From: Bacillota bacterium
GTDB taxonomy: Bacteria > Bacillota > Clostridia > Christensenellales > SZUA-584
NCBI GenBank assembly: GCA_023428025.1
Contig: JAEYZN010000034.1
Coordinates: forward strand, 41,176 to 105,175
Direction: 5' to 3'
DNA length: 64,000 bases
The translations under genes were made by a program, and so were the position numbers. Within the stretch, counting starts at the first letter, position 1. Each line of letters opens with the position of its first letter. Below are positions 42,483-51,223 of this stretch, piece after piece. The notes beneath the pieces are model-generated. The model saw only the letters and a program-made list of their open reading frames with translations. It was not told the origin of the DNA and ran no database searches.

Positions 42483-43960
42483 GAGTTTTGGAAATAGTTT
42501 TAGTCGTTATCAATATGATAGCGTTTTGCTCTTTAGGGATTAAGCATGCCATACGCTGGATTGACTATGCAGCCGGGGCCGCGCTCCTGATCGCTGCGAT
42601 ACAAGTGGTGGTTGAAGGCTTTCGCTGGCAAATGGTTCCGGCGTACGCCCTGGCCGCAATTTTCTTTGTGATTTTGGTATTTTGTAAAGGCATCGGAGGC
42701 GGCTTGCATATCAATCGCGCCGTTTCTTTTATCAGCATTGGTTTCGGCGTCATTGCGCTGGTGATCTCCATCGCCTTGCCGCTTGTATTGCCTGTGTTTT
42801 CGTTTCCCAAACCAACCGGGCCGTACGGCATCGGTACGGTGACCTATCACTGGGTAGACAAGAGCCGTCCGGAACTTTTCACAGCCAACCCGAATGATCA
42901 TCGTGAACTTATGGCGCAGGTATGGTACCCGGCTAAGAAAGAGCTGTCCATGAAAAAGGCTCCGTACATCCAGGATGCCGATATCGTGACGCCGGTGATC
43001 GGACGGTTTCTTCGTCTGCCGGAATTTGTTTTCAGCCATCTCAAATATGTGACCACAAATGCCGTGGCATCCGCGCCTGTTGCAGACGACAGGCCCAACT
43101 ACCCTGTCCTGCTCTACCTTACCGGAATAAGCGGGTTCCGTTCGGCAAACACCTTTCAGATCGAAGAGCTGGTTTCCCACGGCTATATCGTCATAGGTCT
43201 GGATCAGCCGGGTATTGCCCCAATGGTGCGCTTCCCCGACGGACGGCAAATCCCCGGATTGTCGAGAGATGAAATTCTCCCGCTCAATATACAGAGCGTG
43301 GAGCCGCAGCCGCAAGCGCCAACCTTATACGGGCAGCCTCTGCCGGAGGGGAGTATTCCTTATTTTGCCCAGGATGCGAGCTTTGCCCTGGACCAGCTCG
43401 AAGCGCTCAATCAAAGCGATCCCAACCGGATACTGACCGGGCGGCTTGACCTTGAGCGCATCGGCACATTCGGCGTATCGTTGGGCGGGATGAACGCCGC
43501 ACAAGTAAGCCTTGAAGATTCACGCCTGAAGGCCTGTCTCATCATGGATGTCTACATACCCGCCGAAGTCGTTGAGAAGGGGCTGGAACAACCGACCATG
43601 TTCATCACGCGCAGTGCCGATACCATGCGCCTCGAACGCGACAGCAACGGCACCTGGGCAGAAAAAGATGTTATCCTGACCATCGATACCATGCGCGCAG
43701 TATATGAGAACCTGCCGGGCGATGGTTACTATGTGGAGATCGCAGGGATATTCCACATCGACTTTACCGATGTTCCATATTGGTCGCCAGTACTGCCCCA
43801 CATTGGCATAACCGGACCCATCAAGGCGCAGCGGGGGTTTGACATTATCAATGCCTATTCTCTTGCCTTCTTCGATAAGGAGTTGAAAGGGCAGCTATCT
43901 TCACTTCTTGAGGGACAGCCGAAACAATATCCTGAAGTGAATTTTGAATCGTTAAGATAG
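42479..43960 (+). CDS. membrane-anchored PAF-acetylhydrolase-like lipase
   Basis: A 493-residue protein: four N-terminal transmembrane helices, then an extracytoplasmic alpha/beta hydrolase. PVLLYLTGISGFRSANTFQIEELVSHGYIVIGLDQPG is the oxyanion/strand region, FGVSLGG the nucleophile elbow with Ser; the Asp and His regions follow (IMDVYIP, GIFHIDFTD). This is the layout of PAF-acetylhydrolase/isoform-II-like lipases that remove short or oxidised acyl chains from phospholipids. It overlaps the phosphatidyltransferase gene (ATGA). Confidence 0.88.
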   Translation: MRVLEIVLVVINMIAFCSLGIKHAIRWIDYAAGAALLIAAIQVVVEGFRWQMVPAYALAAIFFVILVFCKGIGGGLHINRAVSFISIGFGVIALVISIALPLVLPVFSFPKPTGPYGIGTVTYHWVDKSRPELFTANPNDHRELMAQVWYPAKKELSMKKAPYIQDADIVTPVIGRFLRLPEFVFSHLKYVTTNAVASAPVADDRPNYPVLLYLTGISGFRSANTFQIEELVSHGYIVIGLDQPGIAPMVRFPDGRQIPGLSRDEILPLNIQSVEPQPQAPTLYGQPLPEGSIPYFAQDASFALDQLEALNQSDPNRILTGRLDLERIGTFGVSLGGMNAAQVSLEDSRLKACLIMDVYIPAEVVEKGLEQPTMFITRSADTMRLERDSNGTWAEKDVILTIDTMRAVYENLPGDGYYVEIAGIFHIDFTDVPYWSPVLPHIGITGPIKAQRGFDIINAYSLAFFDKELKGQLSSLLEGQPKQYPEVNFESLR

Positions 43961-43987
43961 GAAATCTAAAGAATCGGAGGTATCGGT

Positions 43988-44155
43988 ATGTATGAACTGA
44001 ATGCGGAAATCAAGTCAATGTACTGCATCAAATGCGGGGCGGAGTATCCGGCCGGCGATTATTTCTGCGGGTGCCCCCAATGCCTGGAAAAGGGCAAAAT
44101 GCCAGCCTTTCCTTCCGGTATGACAGCGCAGGATATAAAAGCACCATGGGAATAG
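43988..44155 (+). CDS. small zinc-ribbon protein, possibly a truncated threonine-synthase-like N-terminus
   Basis: A 55-residue protein starting after CGGAGGTAT, 27 nt after the lipase gene. It has C-x2-C (YCIKCGAEYP) and CGCPQC, a zinc ribbon like the N-terminal cap of threonine synthases and related PLP enzymes, but there is no PLP domain. It may be a real mini-protein of the operon or the broken start of a larger gene. Confidence 0.65.
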   Translation: MYELNAEIKSMYCIKCGAEYPAGDYFCGCPQCLEKGKMPAFPSGMTAQDIKAPWE

Positions 44156-44165
44156 GAAAAGATAC

Positions 44166-44954
44166 ATGCCTACACATATCACTATCGTACTGGGACTTGC
44201 CCTTGTAGCACTAATCATTTTTAATCTTGTAGGTAAAGAATGGACGGATAGGAGTTATGAAATGATTGAAGCGCGTGAGCCGGTAATTGTAGAGTTTCCT
44301 TTGAGGGGGGAATGGCTCTCTCCTAACACTCCAGGGACGAAAATTCCGAGTCATGGCACGAACCAATTAGGAACAAGATATGCTTATGACTTTATACAAG
44401 TGGATTGGAAAAGAAAGGGCTGGCCCGCCTATCGCGGTAGTTTGCCGCAATATCTTCTTTTTGGGATTCCCATAAATGAATATTACTGTTGGGGCCAAGA
44501 AGTATATGCACCTTGCGACGGAATCGTTGTCCAAGCAGAGGATGGTTATGAAGAACGGGCACGAACGAATTTGATTTCAGATATGTCAAACGCTTATAGA
44601 AATGCTCATTACTTCGATCCGAGAAAAGACGACATACAATCAGTTGCCGGCAACTACACCATTATGGAATGTGGCGCCCAAGTATATGCTGCGCTAGTCC
44701 ATCTTCAAACAGGGTCTATTCAGGTTTCAGTGGGTCAGAGTGTGAAAAAAGGTGAAGTTATTGGCAGAGTGGGTCATTCAGGCAATTCCTTTGCTCCACA
44801 TTTGCATTTTCAGCTCATGGATAGTAGCAACATATCGTCGGCAAAGGGTATTCCCTGTGCTTTTGAACAGTATGAGGTATTTCAAGATGGTGGATGGCGA
44901 AAAGTGTATAGCGGAATTCCCACAGATAAGGACAGAATACGATTTTACGCTTAA
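44166..44954 (+). CDS. M23-family (LytM) peptidase, membrane anchored
   Basis: A 262-residue protein with one N-terminal transmembrane helix, then an M23 zinc-peptidase fold: HGTNQLGTRYAYDF gives the H...D zinc ligands and PHLHFQL the HxH pair. The fold is complete. M23 enzymes cut peptidoglycan cross-links in the wall or, when residues differ, regulate other hydrolases. It is the last gene of the TetR-controlled operon, 10 nt after the zinc-ribbon gene. Confidence 0.9.
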   Translation: MPTHITIVLGLALVALIIFNLVGKEWTDRSYEMIEAREPVIVEFPLRGEWLSPNTPGTKIPSHGTNQLGTRYAYDFIQVDWKRKGWPAYRGSLPQYLLFGIPINEYYCWGQEVYAPCDGIVVQAEDGYEERARTNLISDMSNAYRNAHYFDPRKDDIQSVAGNYTIMECGAQVYAALVHLQTGSIQVSVGQSVKKGEVIGRVGHSGNSFAPHLHFQLMDSSNISSAKGIPCAFEQYEVFQDGGWRKVYSGIPTDKDRIRFYA

Positions 44955-45014
44955 ATTAACAAAGGTATTTTTTTGTGCTTTTTTGATCGCTTTCTTTTCG
45001 GACAAGCCGCAATA

Positions 45015-45287
45015 CCACTCCGGGCCAAGTTGGCCCGAAGTGGCAGAGTTTGGGCTGGCCCCAACAAGCAATCTTTTGTGGTTTGACCGGAGGGCAAAAC
45101 GCAAAAAATCCGCAAGTGTATTGACATTTGCATTGCTTGCCGTTTGTATCGTGAAGTCCTGATACAAACGGCAAGCAGGGCAACTGTGGACACAGTTGCA
45201 TATTTTTTGTAGGACGAGTTTACAAAAAATGCTTTGTTGGGGTAAGGCTCCAACAAGTGTTTTCAAGTGGTGGCAAGCCACTTGAAA
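45015..45287. ncRNA. array of stem-loops, possible structured RNA or mobile-element end
   Basis: A 431-bp gap (44955-45385) without a gene. Consecutive hairpins: 45015-45043 (CCACT-CGGGCCA/TGGCCCG-AGTGG), 45135-45176 (perfect 16-bp stem GCTTGCCGTTTGTATC), 45180-45199 (GCAACTGT/ACAGTTGC), 45202-45230 (ATTTTTTGTA/TACAAAAAAT), 45234-45256 (TTGTTGG/CCAACAA) and 45261-45287 (TTTCAAGTGG/CCACTTGAAA). An arm of the second hairpin recurs at 45289-45299. I cannot assign it to a known RNA family. Confidence 0.6.
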
Positions 45288-45331
45288 TGCTTGCCGTTTT
45301 GCGGAAACCTTAAATAGCACATAAAAAAGTC

Positions 45332-45362
45332 TTGACATGGAGTGCGCTCCATAGGTTATTCT
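45332..45362 (+). promoter_or_regulatory. MerR-type promoter with operator
   Basis: TTGACA at 45332-45337 and TATTCT at 45357-45362 are separated by 19 nt, the long spacer typical of MerR-activated promoters. The spacer contains the dyad ATGGAG-TGCG-CTCCAT. Confidence 0.8.
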
Positions 45363-45385
45363 TTAAGCAGATAGGTGGTGGAAAA

Positions 45386-45830
45386 ATGTATACAGCCGGT
45401 GAAGCCGCAAAAAAGTTAGGACTTTCAAAAGATGGGATGCGTTATTACGAGAGAGGGGCTTTTACCACCAATTAAGCGTAATACCTCTGGACATCGTCTA
45501 TATAGCGATGAAAATATTGAATGGATATATCTTATTTGTTGTTTACGGGACACGGATATGCCTATTAACCGCATTAAAAGATACGTTGGCCTTCTAATGG
45601 AGGGAGGCGGCGAAACCATCCCTGAACGCCGCGAAATCTTGGCCGACCATAAACAGTTTTTAGACCTAAAAATGAAAGCATACCAAAATCTACTCATGCT
45701 GATAGACAAGAAACTAGATTTTTATGATAACGCTTTGACATCCTACGACCCGAAAGCTATCAAGTGCATGGATTACGCGGCAGAGTGGGAGCATTTTCGT
45801 TCAGTATTGGGAGGGACCAAGCATGAGTAA
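45386..45830 (+). pseudogene. MerR-family regulator with a frameshift
   Basis: The first frame reads MYTAGEAAKKLGLSKDGMRYYER and then leaves the family; the next frame carries EGLLPPIKRNTSGHRLYSDENIEWIYLICCLRDTDMPI and the helical rest to 45830. Two bases (one GA unit of the GAGAGAGG run at about 45455) appear to be missing. With it, this is an ordinary MerR regulator of about 148 residues. The 19-bp-spacer promoter just upstream fits autoregulation. The stop overlaps the SDR gene by 8 nt. Confidence 0.85.
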
Positions 45831-46599
45831 ATATGCAATAATAACAGGTTCTACAAGCGGTATCGGTAAAGCCTTTGCTGAAAAATTAGCAAAAGAAAAG
45901 CACAATCTCATTCTTGTATCGCGTGATGACAACAAACTGACGGCGCAGCAAGAAGTCCTTTCAAAAAAACATGGTATTGTCGTATACAGCATTGTTATCG
46001 ACCTTGCGGAACCCGGTGCGGCAAAAAAAGTATTTAATGAAGTGACACTGCGGGGACTTACGGTTGAAATATTAGTAAACAATGCAGGTTTTAACGAATG
46101 CGGCGCATTTCTTAAAACCAATATTGAAAAAGAAGTATCTATGATTCAGCTTCACGCGATTTGCACCACGGAACTAATGAAGCTCTTTCTACCAGCAATG
46201 GTTGAGAGCAGATATGGCCGGATTGTCAATTTGGGTTCGACTGGCTCTTACATGACCTGCCCTAACGATGCTGTATATGCAGCTACCAAAGCATACATTT
46301 TGCAGATGTCGAAAGGCATCCATGCAGAACTCAAAGGAACAGGTGTTGCGGTTACGACACTTTGCCCCGGCTCCACCAAAACTGCGTTTGCTTTAAAGGC
46401 GGGAATGGAAGGCACGTTACTATTCAAACTTTTTGTCATGGAGCCTGAAACTGTAGCGGCCATTGGCTATCGCGCAATGCGTAAAGGCCGTACCTCCGTG
46501 ATTGCAGGGGTTTACAATAAATTACTGGTACTAACGTCAAGAATTACGCCAGCGGCAATTCTAAATCCATTGACACAGAAGATGTTGACCAAAGCATAA
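45823..46599 (+). CDS. short-chain dehydrogenase/reductase
   Basis: A 258-residue classical SDR: the nucleotide loop TGSTSGIG at residues 8-15, LVNNAG, the catalytic Ser of NLGSTGSY and YAATK (Tyr and Lys) are present, and the C-terminus is complete. It reduces or oxidises a carbonyl or hydroxyl with NAD(P)H; the pattern (near GALL/Tropinone-type SDRs) does not give the substrate. It is coupled to the MerR gene, which probably regulated it. Confidence 0.92.
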   Translation: MSKYAIITGSTSGIGKAFAEKLAKEKHNLILVSRDDNKLTAQQEVLSKKHGIVVYSIVIDLAEPGAAKKVFNEVTLRGLTVEILVNNAGFNECGAFLKTNIEKEVSMIQLHAICTTELMKLFLPAMVESRYGRIVNLGSTGSYMTCPNDAVYAATKAYILQMSKGIHAELKGTGVAVTTLCPGSTKTAFALKAGMEGTLLFKLFVMEPETVAAIGYRAMRKGRTSVIAGVYNKLLVLTSRITPAAILNPLTQKMLTKA

Positions 46600-46679
46600 A
46601 TTATAAGTTTCACCAATGCCAATAACTTCGGCCAAACTGCCCCGAAGTGACAGAGGCAACCGTTTCATCGAATGCGCAG

Positions 46680-46844
46680 AATTGCTATTACAAGAATAAT
46701 TCCCATTTTCTTCTTGTGTCACCTATAACAGAGTGTATTCTTTTTTCCACCTGATTTCTCTCCATACTAATTAGGTTGATAATGGTGTTCCAGTTTTTTT
46801 TCCATGTTTAATTTGGGGCGCATTAAGGCTTCGGGCCAACTTCG
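46680..46844 (-). pseudogene. duplicated 5' segment of the 46901-47425 gene
   Basis: 165 bp match 47340-47508 at about 85%: both hold the start region of the membrane protein gene (start-codon equivalent around 46766), the sequence GGTTGATAATGGTGTTCCAG and the CTTCGGGCCAACTTCG motif. The copy is broken by small indels and has no continuation, so it is a dead fragment. It fills the gap after the SDR gene. Confidence 0.75.
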
Positions 46845-46900
46845 AGGTGTTTTTCTTCCTCCTATGGGGACTTTGTCAACACTTCGAACTTGCATAGAAG

Positions 46901-47425
46901 TTATTTACTCGGTACTATGCGAACAGCGGGGCGGTCAGGTGATTTCTTCAGTCTTTGATCTCCTTCAAGAATAAGTTTCCCACTTTTTGCTTCTTCACTG
47001 TAAAATGTAATTTTATAAAAGGCATTTGGAGTTAAGTCGTTTAATTCAATTTTGATTGCTTCGTCTTTTGCAGGCTTAAATGTTCTAGAATAGACAATGC
47101 TACCAGTATCGTTCGAAGTAATTTTAACTTGGGCAGTACCATCAACAGTTATTTTGCCGGATAGTACAATACTTGTTATCCCCCCGTCAGTATAAATATC
47201 ATTCTCGTGGATAAAACCTGAACCGTTGCTTTTATTTGTGATAAATTCTATCTTCGCTCCATCGCTTTCCGGCACATTTAAATTCCAAAAACGTGCTAGA
47301 TAAAATAATGAAACTCCCATAAGGGTAATGAATAAAACAATTGCTATTACAAGAATAATCCCCATTTTCTTCTTGTTGTCACCCCTAACAGAGTGTATTC
47401 TTTTTTCCACCTGATTTCCCTTCAT
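46901..47425 (-). CDS. single-pass membrane protein with an extracellular beta domain
   Basis: A 174-residue protein: polar N-terminus, one transmembrane helix (about residues 21-45, MGIILVIAIVLFITLMGVSLF), then about 125 residues of beta-rich, carbohydrate-binding-module-like text (VLSGKITVDGTAQVKITSNDTGSIVYSRTF..). No family recognised. The start is not backed by a ribosome site. Its 5' end and upstream 80 bp are duplicated at 46680-46844. Confidence 0.7.
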   Translation of the reverse strand: MKGNQVEKRIHSVRGDNKKKMGIILVIAIVLFITLMGVSLFYLARFWNLNVPESDGAKIEFITNKSNGSGFIHENDIYTDGGITSIVLSGKITVDGTAQVKITSNDTGSIVYSRTFKPAKDEAIKIELNDLTPNAFYKITFYSEEAKSGKLILEGDQRLKKSPDRPAVRIVPSK

Positions 47426-47430
47426 ACTTA

Positions 47431-47950
47431 TTAGGTTGATAATGGTGTTCCAGTTTTTTTACCATGTTTATTAATTGGGGGCACATTAAAGACTTCGGGC
47501 CAACTTCGCCCGCCGAACCGACCGAAGCCGTGGTTATGGCGAGTTCCGCCGTTTTGTCCCCTCTGCTCGCCCCAGTATTTTGGGGAGACAGACAGCGTGC
47601 CGTCATGCCGAGCCGCAATCGCTTTGTCATAAGCCTGTGCATCCACAAATAGCGCGCCGTCGAACGCAAGGCCCGGTAATGTGTGAGCCATACCTTCCGT
47701 ATCATATACCGTCACGTTCATTGTTTCAATGTCTGCGTTCCAAACCGCCTGCGCCGTTATAAAGGCAAAAAGACCGGTGATGAGCAAAGCGGCAAACAAA
47801 ACCGCCAATATGGCCTTTGCCCAGGGGGGCAACATACAGCGACCTGTTAACGGGCGCCGCGCTTTTCGGCGCTTCCGCACCAGCCTCCGGAGTCCTCTCC
47901 ATGCATACATCACAGCAGGGCTCCGTGCAATAAGAATTCTTTAAGAGCAT
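47431..47950 (-). pseudogene. membrane protein gene with a homopolymer frameshift
   Basis: A frame starting at 47950 after AAGGAGG reads MLLKNSYCTEPCCDVCMERTPEAG..LYVAP, while the next frame, entered at a run of six C (about 47818), carries the transmembrane helix (AILAVLFAALLITGLFAFITA) and the extracellular part (TVYDTEGMAHTLPGLAFDGALFVDAQAYDKAIAARHDG). One C less would join them. The last 40 codons are encoded by the repeated intergenic segment, so the 3' end is also altered. The family is unknown. Confidence 0.6.
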
Positions 47951-47996
47951 TCGTTCCACCTCCTTCATGCTCCTTCGACATGTAATTTACCAGCAT

Positions 47997-50360
47997 TCAT
48001 GTGCCGCGTATATCAATGATCATCTCATGGGGCGCTATCCTACGTATCCGCCACGCGACCAGCATGGATACCAAATACGCGAGCGCAGTCACTGCGAAGC
48101 AAGTAACGATCGTCCAGTCCAAAGGAGATGAAAGCTCCGTCCGCATGATCCCCGCGCTGCGTGTGAACGCCGCAAACAGTGGGTTAAACCCGAAGTAACC
48201 GCCGATCCCTCCAAGCGCGACGCCCGCCAGCACGATGGGCGTAAAATACAGCGCGACCTGGTTCATCAGTTGCGCGCTTGTAAAGCCCAGCGCCTTTTGT
48301 ATCCCGAGCTCCCGCCTTCTGCGTAGTATCATCGTCTTGATCGCCATATACAGTACCAGCACGACAACCAGCATGGTCACGCACAGGATTCCGGACGCCA
48401 CCGCGCCGAATATGTCGGCATACGACCCGAACTGCGCGTCTATGAGTTCTCTCATATCAATAGTATTGCTGAATATATCTCCTTCCACAGCCTTGACACT
48501 GCGGATGAATGCGTCCACATCCGCGTTCTCGGTCAGATAGATATATATCTGGTCATATTCGTATTCGTCCTGAATGGTAAGCAACCCATCATAGGTCATC
48601 AGCATGTTTACGCCTCTGTTCTCCATCAACTGAATAATACCGGTCACCAGAAATTCTTTTTCGCGGCTTCCCTGCCTGATCGTGACGCGGTCGCCAGTTT
48701 TTTTGCCCGTGAGCTCGGAAACGCGGCCACCCAGCGCCACCTCGTTCGTATGCTCGGGATACCGCCCTTCATAGAGCATTCCACCCTCAAGCTGCGCGCA
48801 GTCCTTTACAATAATCGACAGAACGTTATTTTCATCCGCCAGCAGAGAGATGCCCTGATAACCGAACGCCTTCCGGACGTCCGGCCGTTCTCCAAGCCGT
48901 ACGATCAAGCCTTCGGCGTCGCTCCGATCCTTGAGCACCAGTTCTGCGTCCGGCTTTTCACCTACGATCACGGAGACGAAGGCGTCCGGCTTGATGCCGA
49001 CGTTGTAATAAATGGAAAGCCCGGAGATTGAGGCAAAGGAGACAAACGCGATGATCACGGTAATCATCACCGCTTGTTTTTTATTCTGCAGCAGCTGTTT
49101 CACCGCCAGCAAAAGCGGCAGCGCGCCGCGGGTTTTGTCGAGCGGCAGATTGTTTTTTCTGAAGTTATGAGTTTGAAGGCCGCTGCGCAATGCCACAAGT
49201 GGATGCAGCCTACGGATGCGTCCGGCCACGATGAAGGAAACCAGCATGACGGCAAGCAGCACGGTAACCAGTGCGACCGCTGACAGCCCGAAATTGAATC
49301 CCGGGTTCCAGATCAGCGCGGACTGCGACTCCAGTATCCGGGTCAGTACTGGTAGCAGCAGTTGAGACGCGCCGACGCCCAATATACCGCCCAGCAGCGC
49401 CACACCCCCAAACTGCATGACGACCGAGGATATGATCTGGCCGTTCTTATACCCGATGGCCTTGAGCACGCCAATGTTGGTCATGCCCTCCTCGATGCTG
49501 TTGATGATGCGGAAGCGGATCACGATCAGACTGACGGCGAGCAGTATGATCGCAACAGCGGCCACCACCAGGGCCATGATCATGGGAATAAAGGTGCGTG
49601 CCGCTTTTACGCTGTCGATGCTGAACAAAAAGATAAACGTCGAGGAGATGCCGTCAGCCGCTTGAGAGTAATAGAACTCCTTCATGTAGTCGATCTGGAG
49701 CGGTGTGCCGAGGCCGCTTTCCTCCATGCGGACGGACTGGAGAAAGCATTTGTAATCCGCAAATTGCTCCGAAAGCCTTGCGTATATCCCTTCCGAAATA
49801 TAAAACCGGAAAAGGTTGTTCATCAACACTCCGAACGAAATCTCCTCGGTGAATCCGGCGATGGTGAAATCCAGCTCCGTGCCGGCAAAGCTGACCCGAT
49901 ATCCGTCGCCCAGCTCATACCCTCCCGCCGCCTTCATCAGATATGGGATGTAGATGGAATCGTCGTCAAGCGGCCGTGATGGGCCGATGAGCGACAGCGG
50001 GTTCATGGTCTGCGGCTCGGCCGCATTCGCGAAAAGTATGATCGCAGCGGACTTCACTCCGTTCATATAGTGATCCGCGCGACCGGCTATGACACCTTGC
50101 TTTTCCACCTCGACAACCCCAGGATATTGCTCCAGATAGGTCTTTTGCTCTTCGGTCGTGATATCGGCCGACTGAAGCGTCACAGCGTGAGGCGCGCGAA
50201 GCTGCTCGGCGCGTTCGTCAAAGAATTTTCCAAAATCCACGTATAGCACGAGGCCCAGATCGAGCAGCATCACCGCGATTAGCACGAAAATCAGCAGGCT
50301 GACTGACTGCCCCCTGTTTTTGCGGATGTTGGCCCAAAAAAGCGTAAAAGTCTTGGCCAT
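47997..50360 (-). CDS. ABC transporter permease, MacB/FtsX type
   Basis: A 787-residue permease: an N-terminal transmembrane helix, a large extracytoplasmic MacB-like periplasmic core domain, three helices (FtsX domain) near residues 250-380, a second extracytoplasmic region and a final FtsX three-helix block (AIKTMILRRRRELGIQKALGF.. is the FtsX signature loop). Such permeases move peptides or lipids, or transduce signals for lytic enzymes and antibiotic detoxification. It lies 3 nt downstream of its ATPase, with an HK/RR pair just upstream. Confidence 0.93.
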   Translation of the reverse strand: MAKTFTLFWANIRKNRGQSVSLLIFVLIAVMLLDLGLVLYVDFGKFFDERAEQLRAPHAVTLQSADITTEEQKTYLEQYPGVVEVEKQGVIAGRADHYMNGVKSAAIILFANAAEPQTMNPLSLIGPSRPLDDDSIYIPYLMKAAGGYELGDGYRVSFAGTELDFTIAGFTEEISFGVLMNNLFRFYISEGIYARLSEQFADYKCFLQSVRMEESGLGTPLQIDYMKEFYYSQAADGISSTFIFLFSIDSVKAARTFIPMIMALVVAAVAIILLAVSLIVIRFRIINSIEEGMTNIGVLKAIGYKNGQIISSVVMQFGGVALLGGILGVGASQLLLPVLTRILESQSALIWNPGFNFGLSAVALVTVLLAVMLVSFIVAGRIRRLHPLVALRSGLQTHNFRKNNLPLDKTRGALPLLLAVKQLLQNKKQAVMITVIIAFVSFASISGLSIYYNVGIKPDAFVSVIVGEKPDAELVLKDRSDAEGLIVRLGERPDVRKAFGYQGISLLADENNVLSIIVKDCAQLEGGMLYEGRYPEHTNEVALGGRVSELTGKKTGDRVTIRQGSREKEFLVTGIIQLMENRGVNMLMTYDGLLTIQDEYEYDQIYIYLTENADVDAFIRSVKAVEGDIFSNTIDMRELIDAQFGSYADIFGAVASGILCVTMLVVVLVLYMAIKTMILRRRRELGIQKALGFTSAQLMNQVALYFTPIVLAGVALGGIGGYFGFNPLFAAFTRSAGIMRTELSSPLDWTIVTCFAVTALAYLVSMLVAWRIRRIAPHEMIIDIRGT

Positions 50361-50363
50361 GAC

Positions 50364-51122
50364 CTACCACCCCATTTCATCGAGGAAGCCGCGCAGTTTC
50401 TCGTGGCGTTCCCGATTCCCGCTCACATAGGGCCCAAGGGCGCATTCCCCGCATATCGCGCCGTCCCGCAGATAGACGACTCGGTTGCCGCGCCACGCTG
50501 ATTTTAAGTCGTGGGTGACCATTACGACGCTCTGTCCCTGCTGATGGATGCGCGTGAGTATATCCAGCACCGCCGTGCCGGAGGCGGAGTTGAGCGAGCC
50601 GGTCGGCTCGTCGGCGAATACGATTTTGGGGCGGTTGATCAGCGCGCGGATGATTCCGGCGCGCTGCGCCTCGCCGCCTGAAAGCTGGTTCGGGAATTTG
50701 CGCCACAGCCCCGGGGTGATGCCGAGCTGTTCAAAAAGTCCTCGGGCATCCGCCGCCAGTTCTTTTCTCTTCCTGCCGGTCAGCAAGCCGCAGGCCAGTA
50801 TGTTGTCCATGATGCTCATATTGTCCATAAGGTATATCTGCTGGAAAAGGAACCCACAATTCTCGCGGCGGAATACGGCAAGCTGGTCGTTGGTCATACG
50901 GGAGATTTCCTTCCCGTTAAAAAAAACCTGCCCCAGCGTGGGCTTATCCATGCCGGACAGGGCGTAGAGCAACGTGGATTTTCCCGCTCCCGACGGGCCC
51001 ATGACGACGGTGAAATCACCCTCATATATCTCGATATCGAGATTTTTAAGCACGTGCTGCTGGATACCGCCGTGGGAAAAGGTCTTGCTCAGTTTTCTGG
51101 TCGATAGAATGGCGTTGGACAC
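50364..51122 (-). CDS. ABC transporter ATP-binding protein (MacB/LolD/BceA type)
   Basis: A 252-residue ATPase: Walker A GPSGAGKST (residues 42-50), signature LSGGEAQRAGI and Walker B IVFADEPTGSLNS, with the ISRMTNDQLAVFRRENCGFLFQQIYLM Q-loop region typical of MacB/LolD/BceA ATPases. It powers the permease encoded immediately downstream. Start context GGAGGAGAAA. Confidence 0.95.
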   Translation of the reverse strand: MSNAILSTRKLSKTFSHGGIQQHVLKNLDIEIYEGDFTVVMGPSGAGKSTLLYALSGMDKPTLGQVFFNGKEISRMTNDQLAVFRRENCGFLFQQIYLMDNMSIMDNILACGLLTGRKRKELAADARGLFEQLGITPGLWRKFPNQLSGGEAQRAGIIRALINRPKIVFADEPTGSLNSASGTAVLDILTRIHQQGQSVVMVTHDLKSAWRGNRVVYLRDGAICGECALGPYVSGNRERHEKLRGFLDEMGW

Positions 51123-51223
51123 TGTTTTCTCCTCCTTAAAGAGCAGAATTATTCTTTACTTTGATGATAGCACGCCAATCCTTAACCAATCTTTGTTCAA
51201 TCCTTAACTGAAGCTTAAATCAT

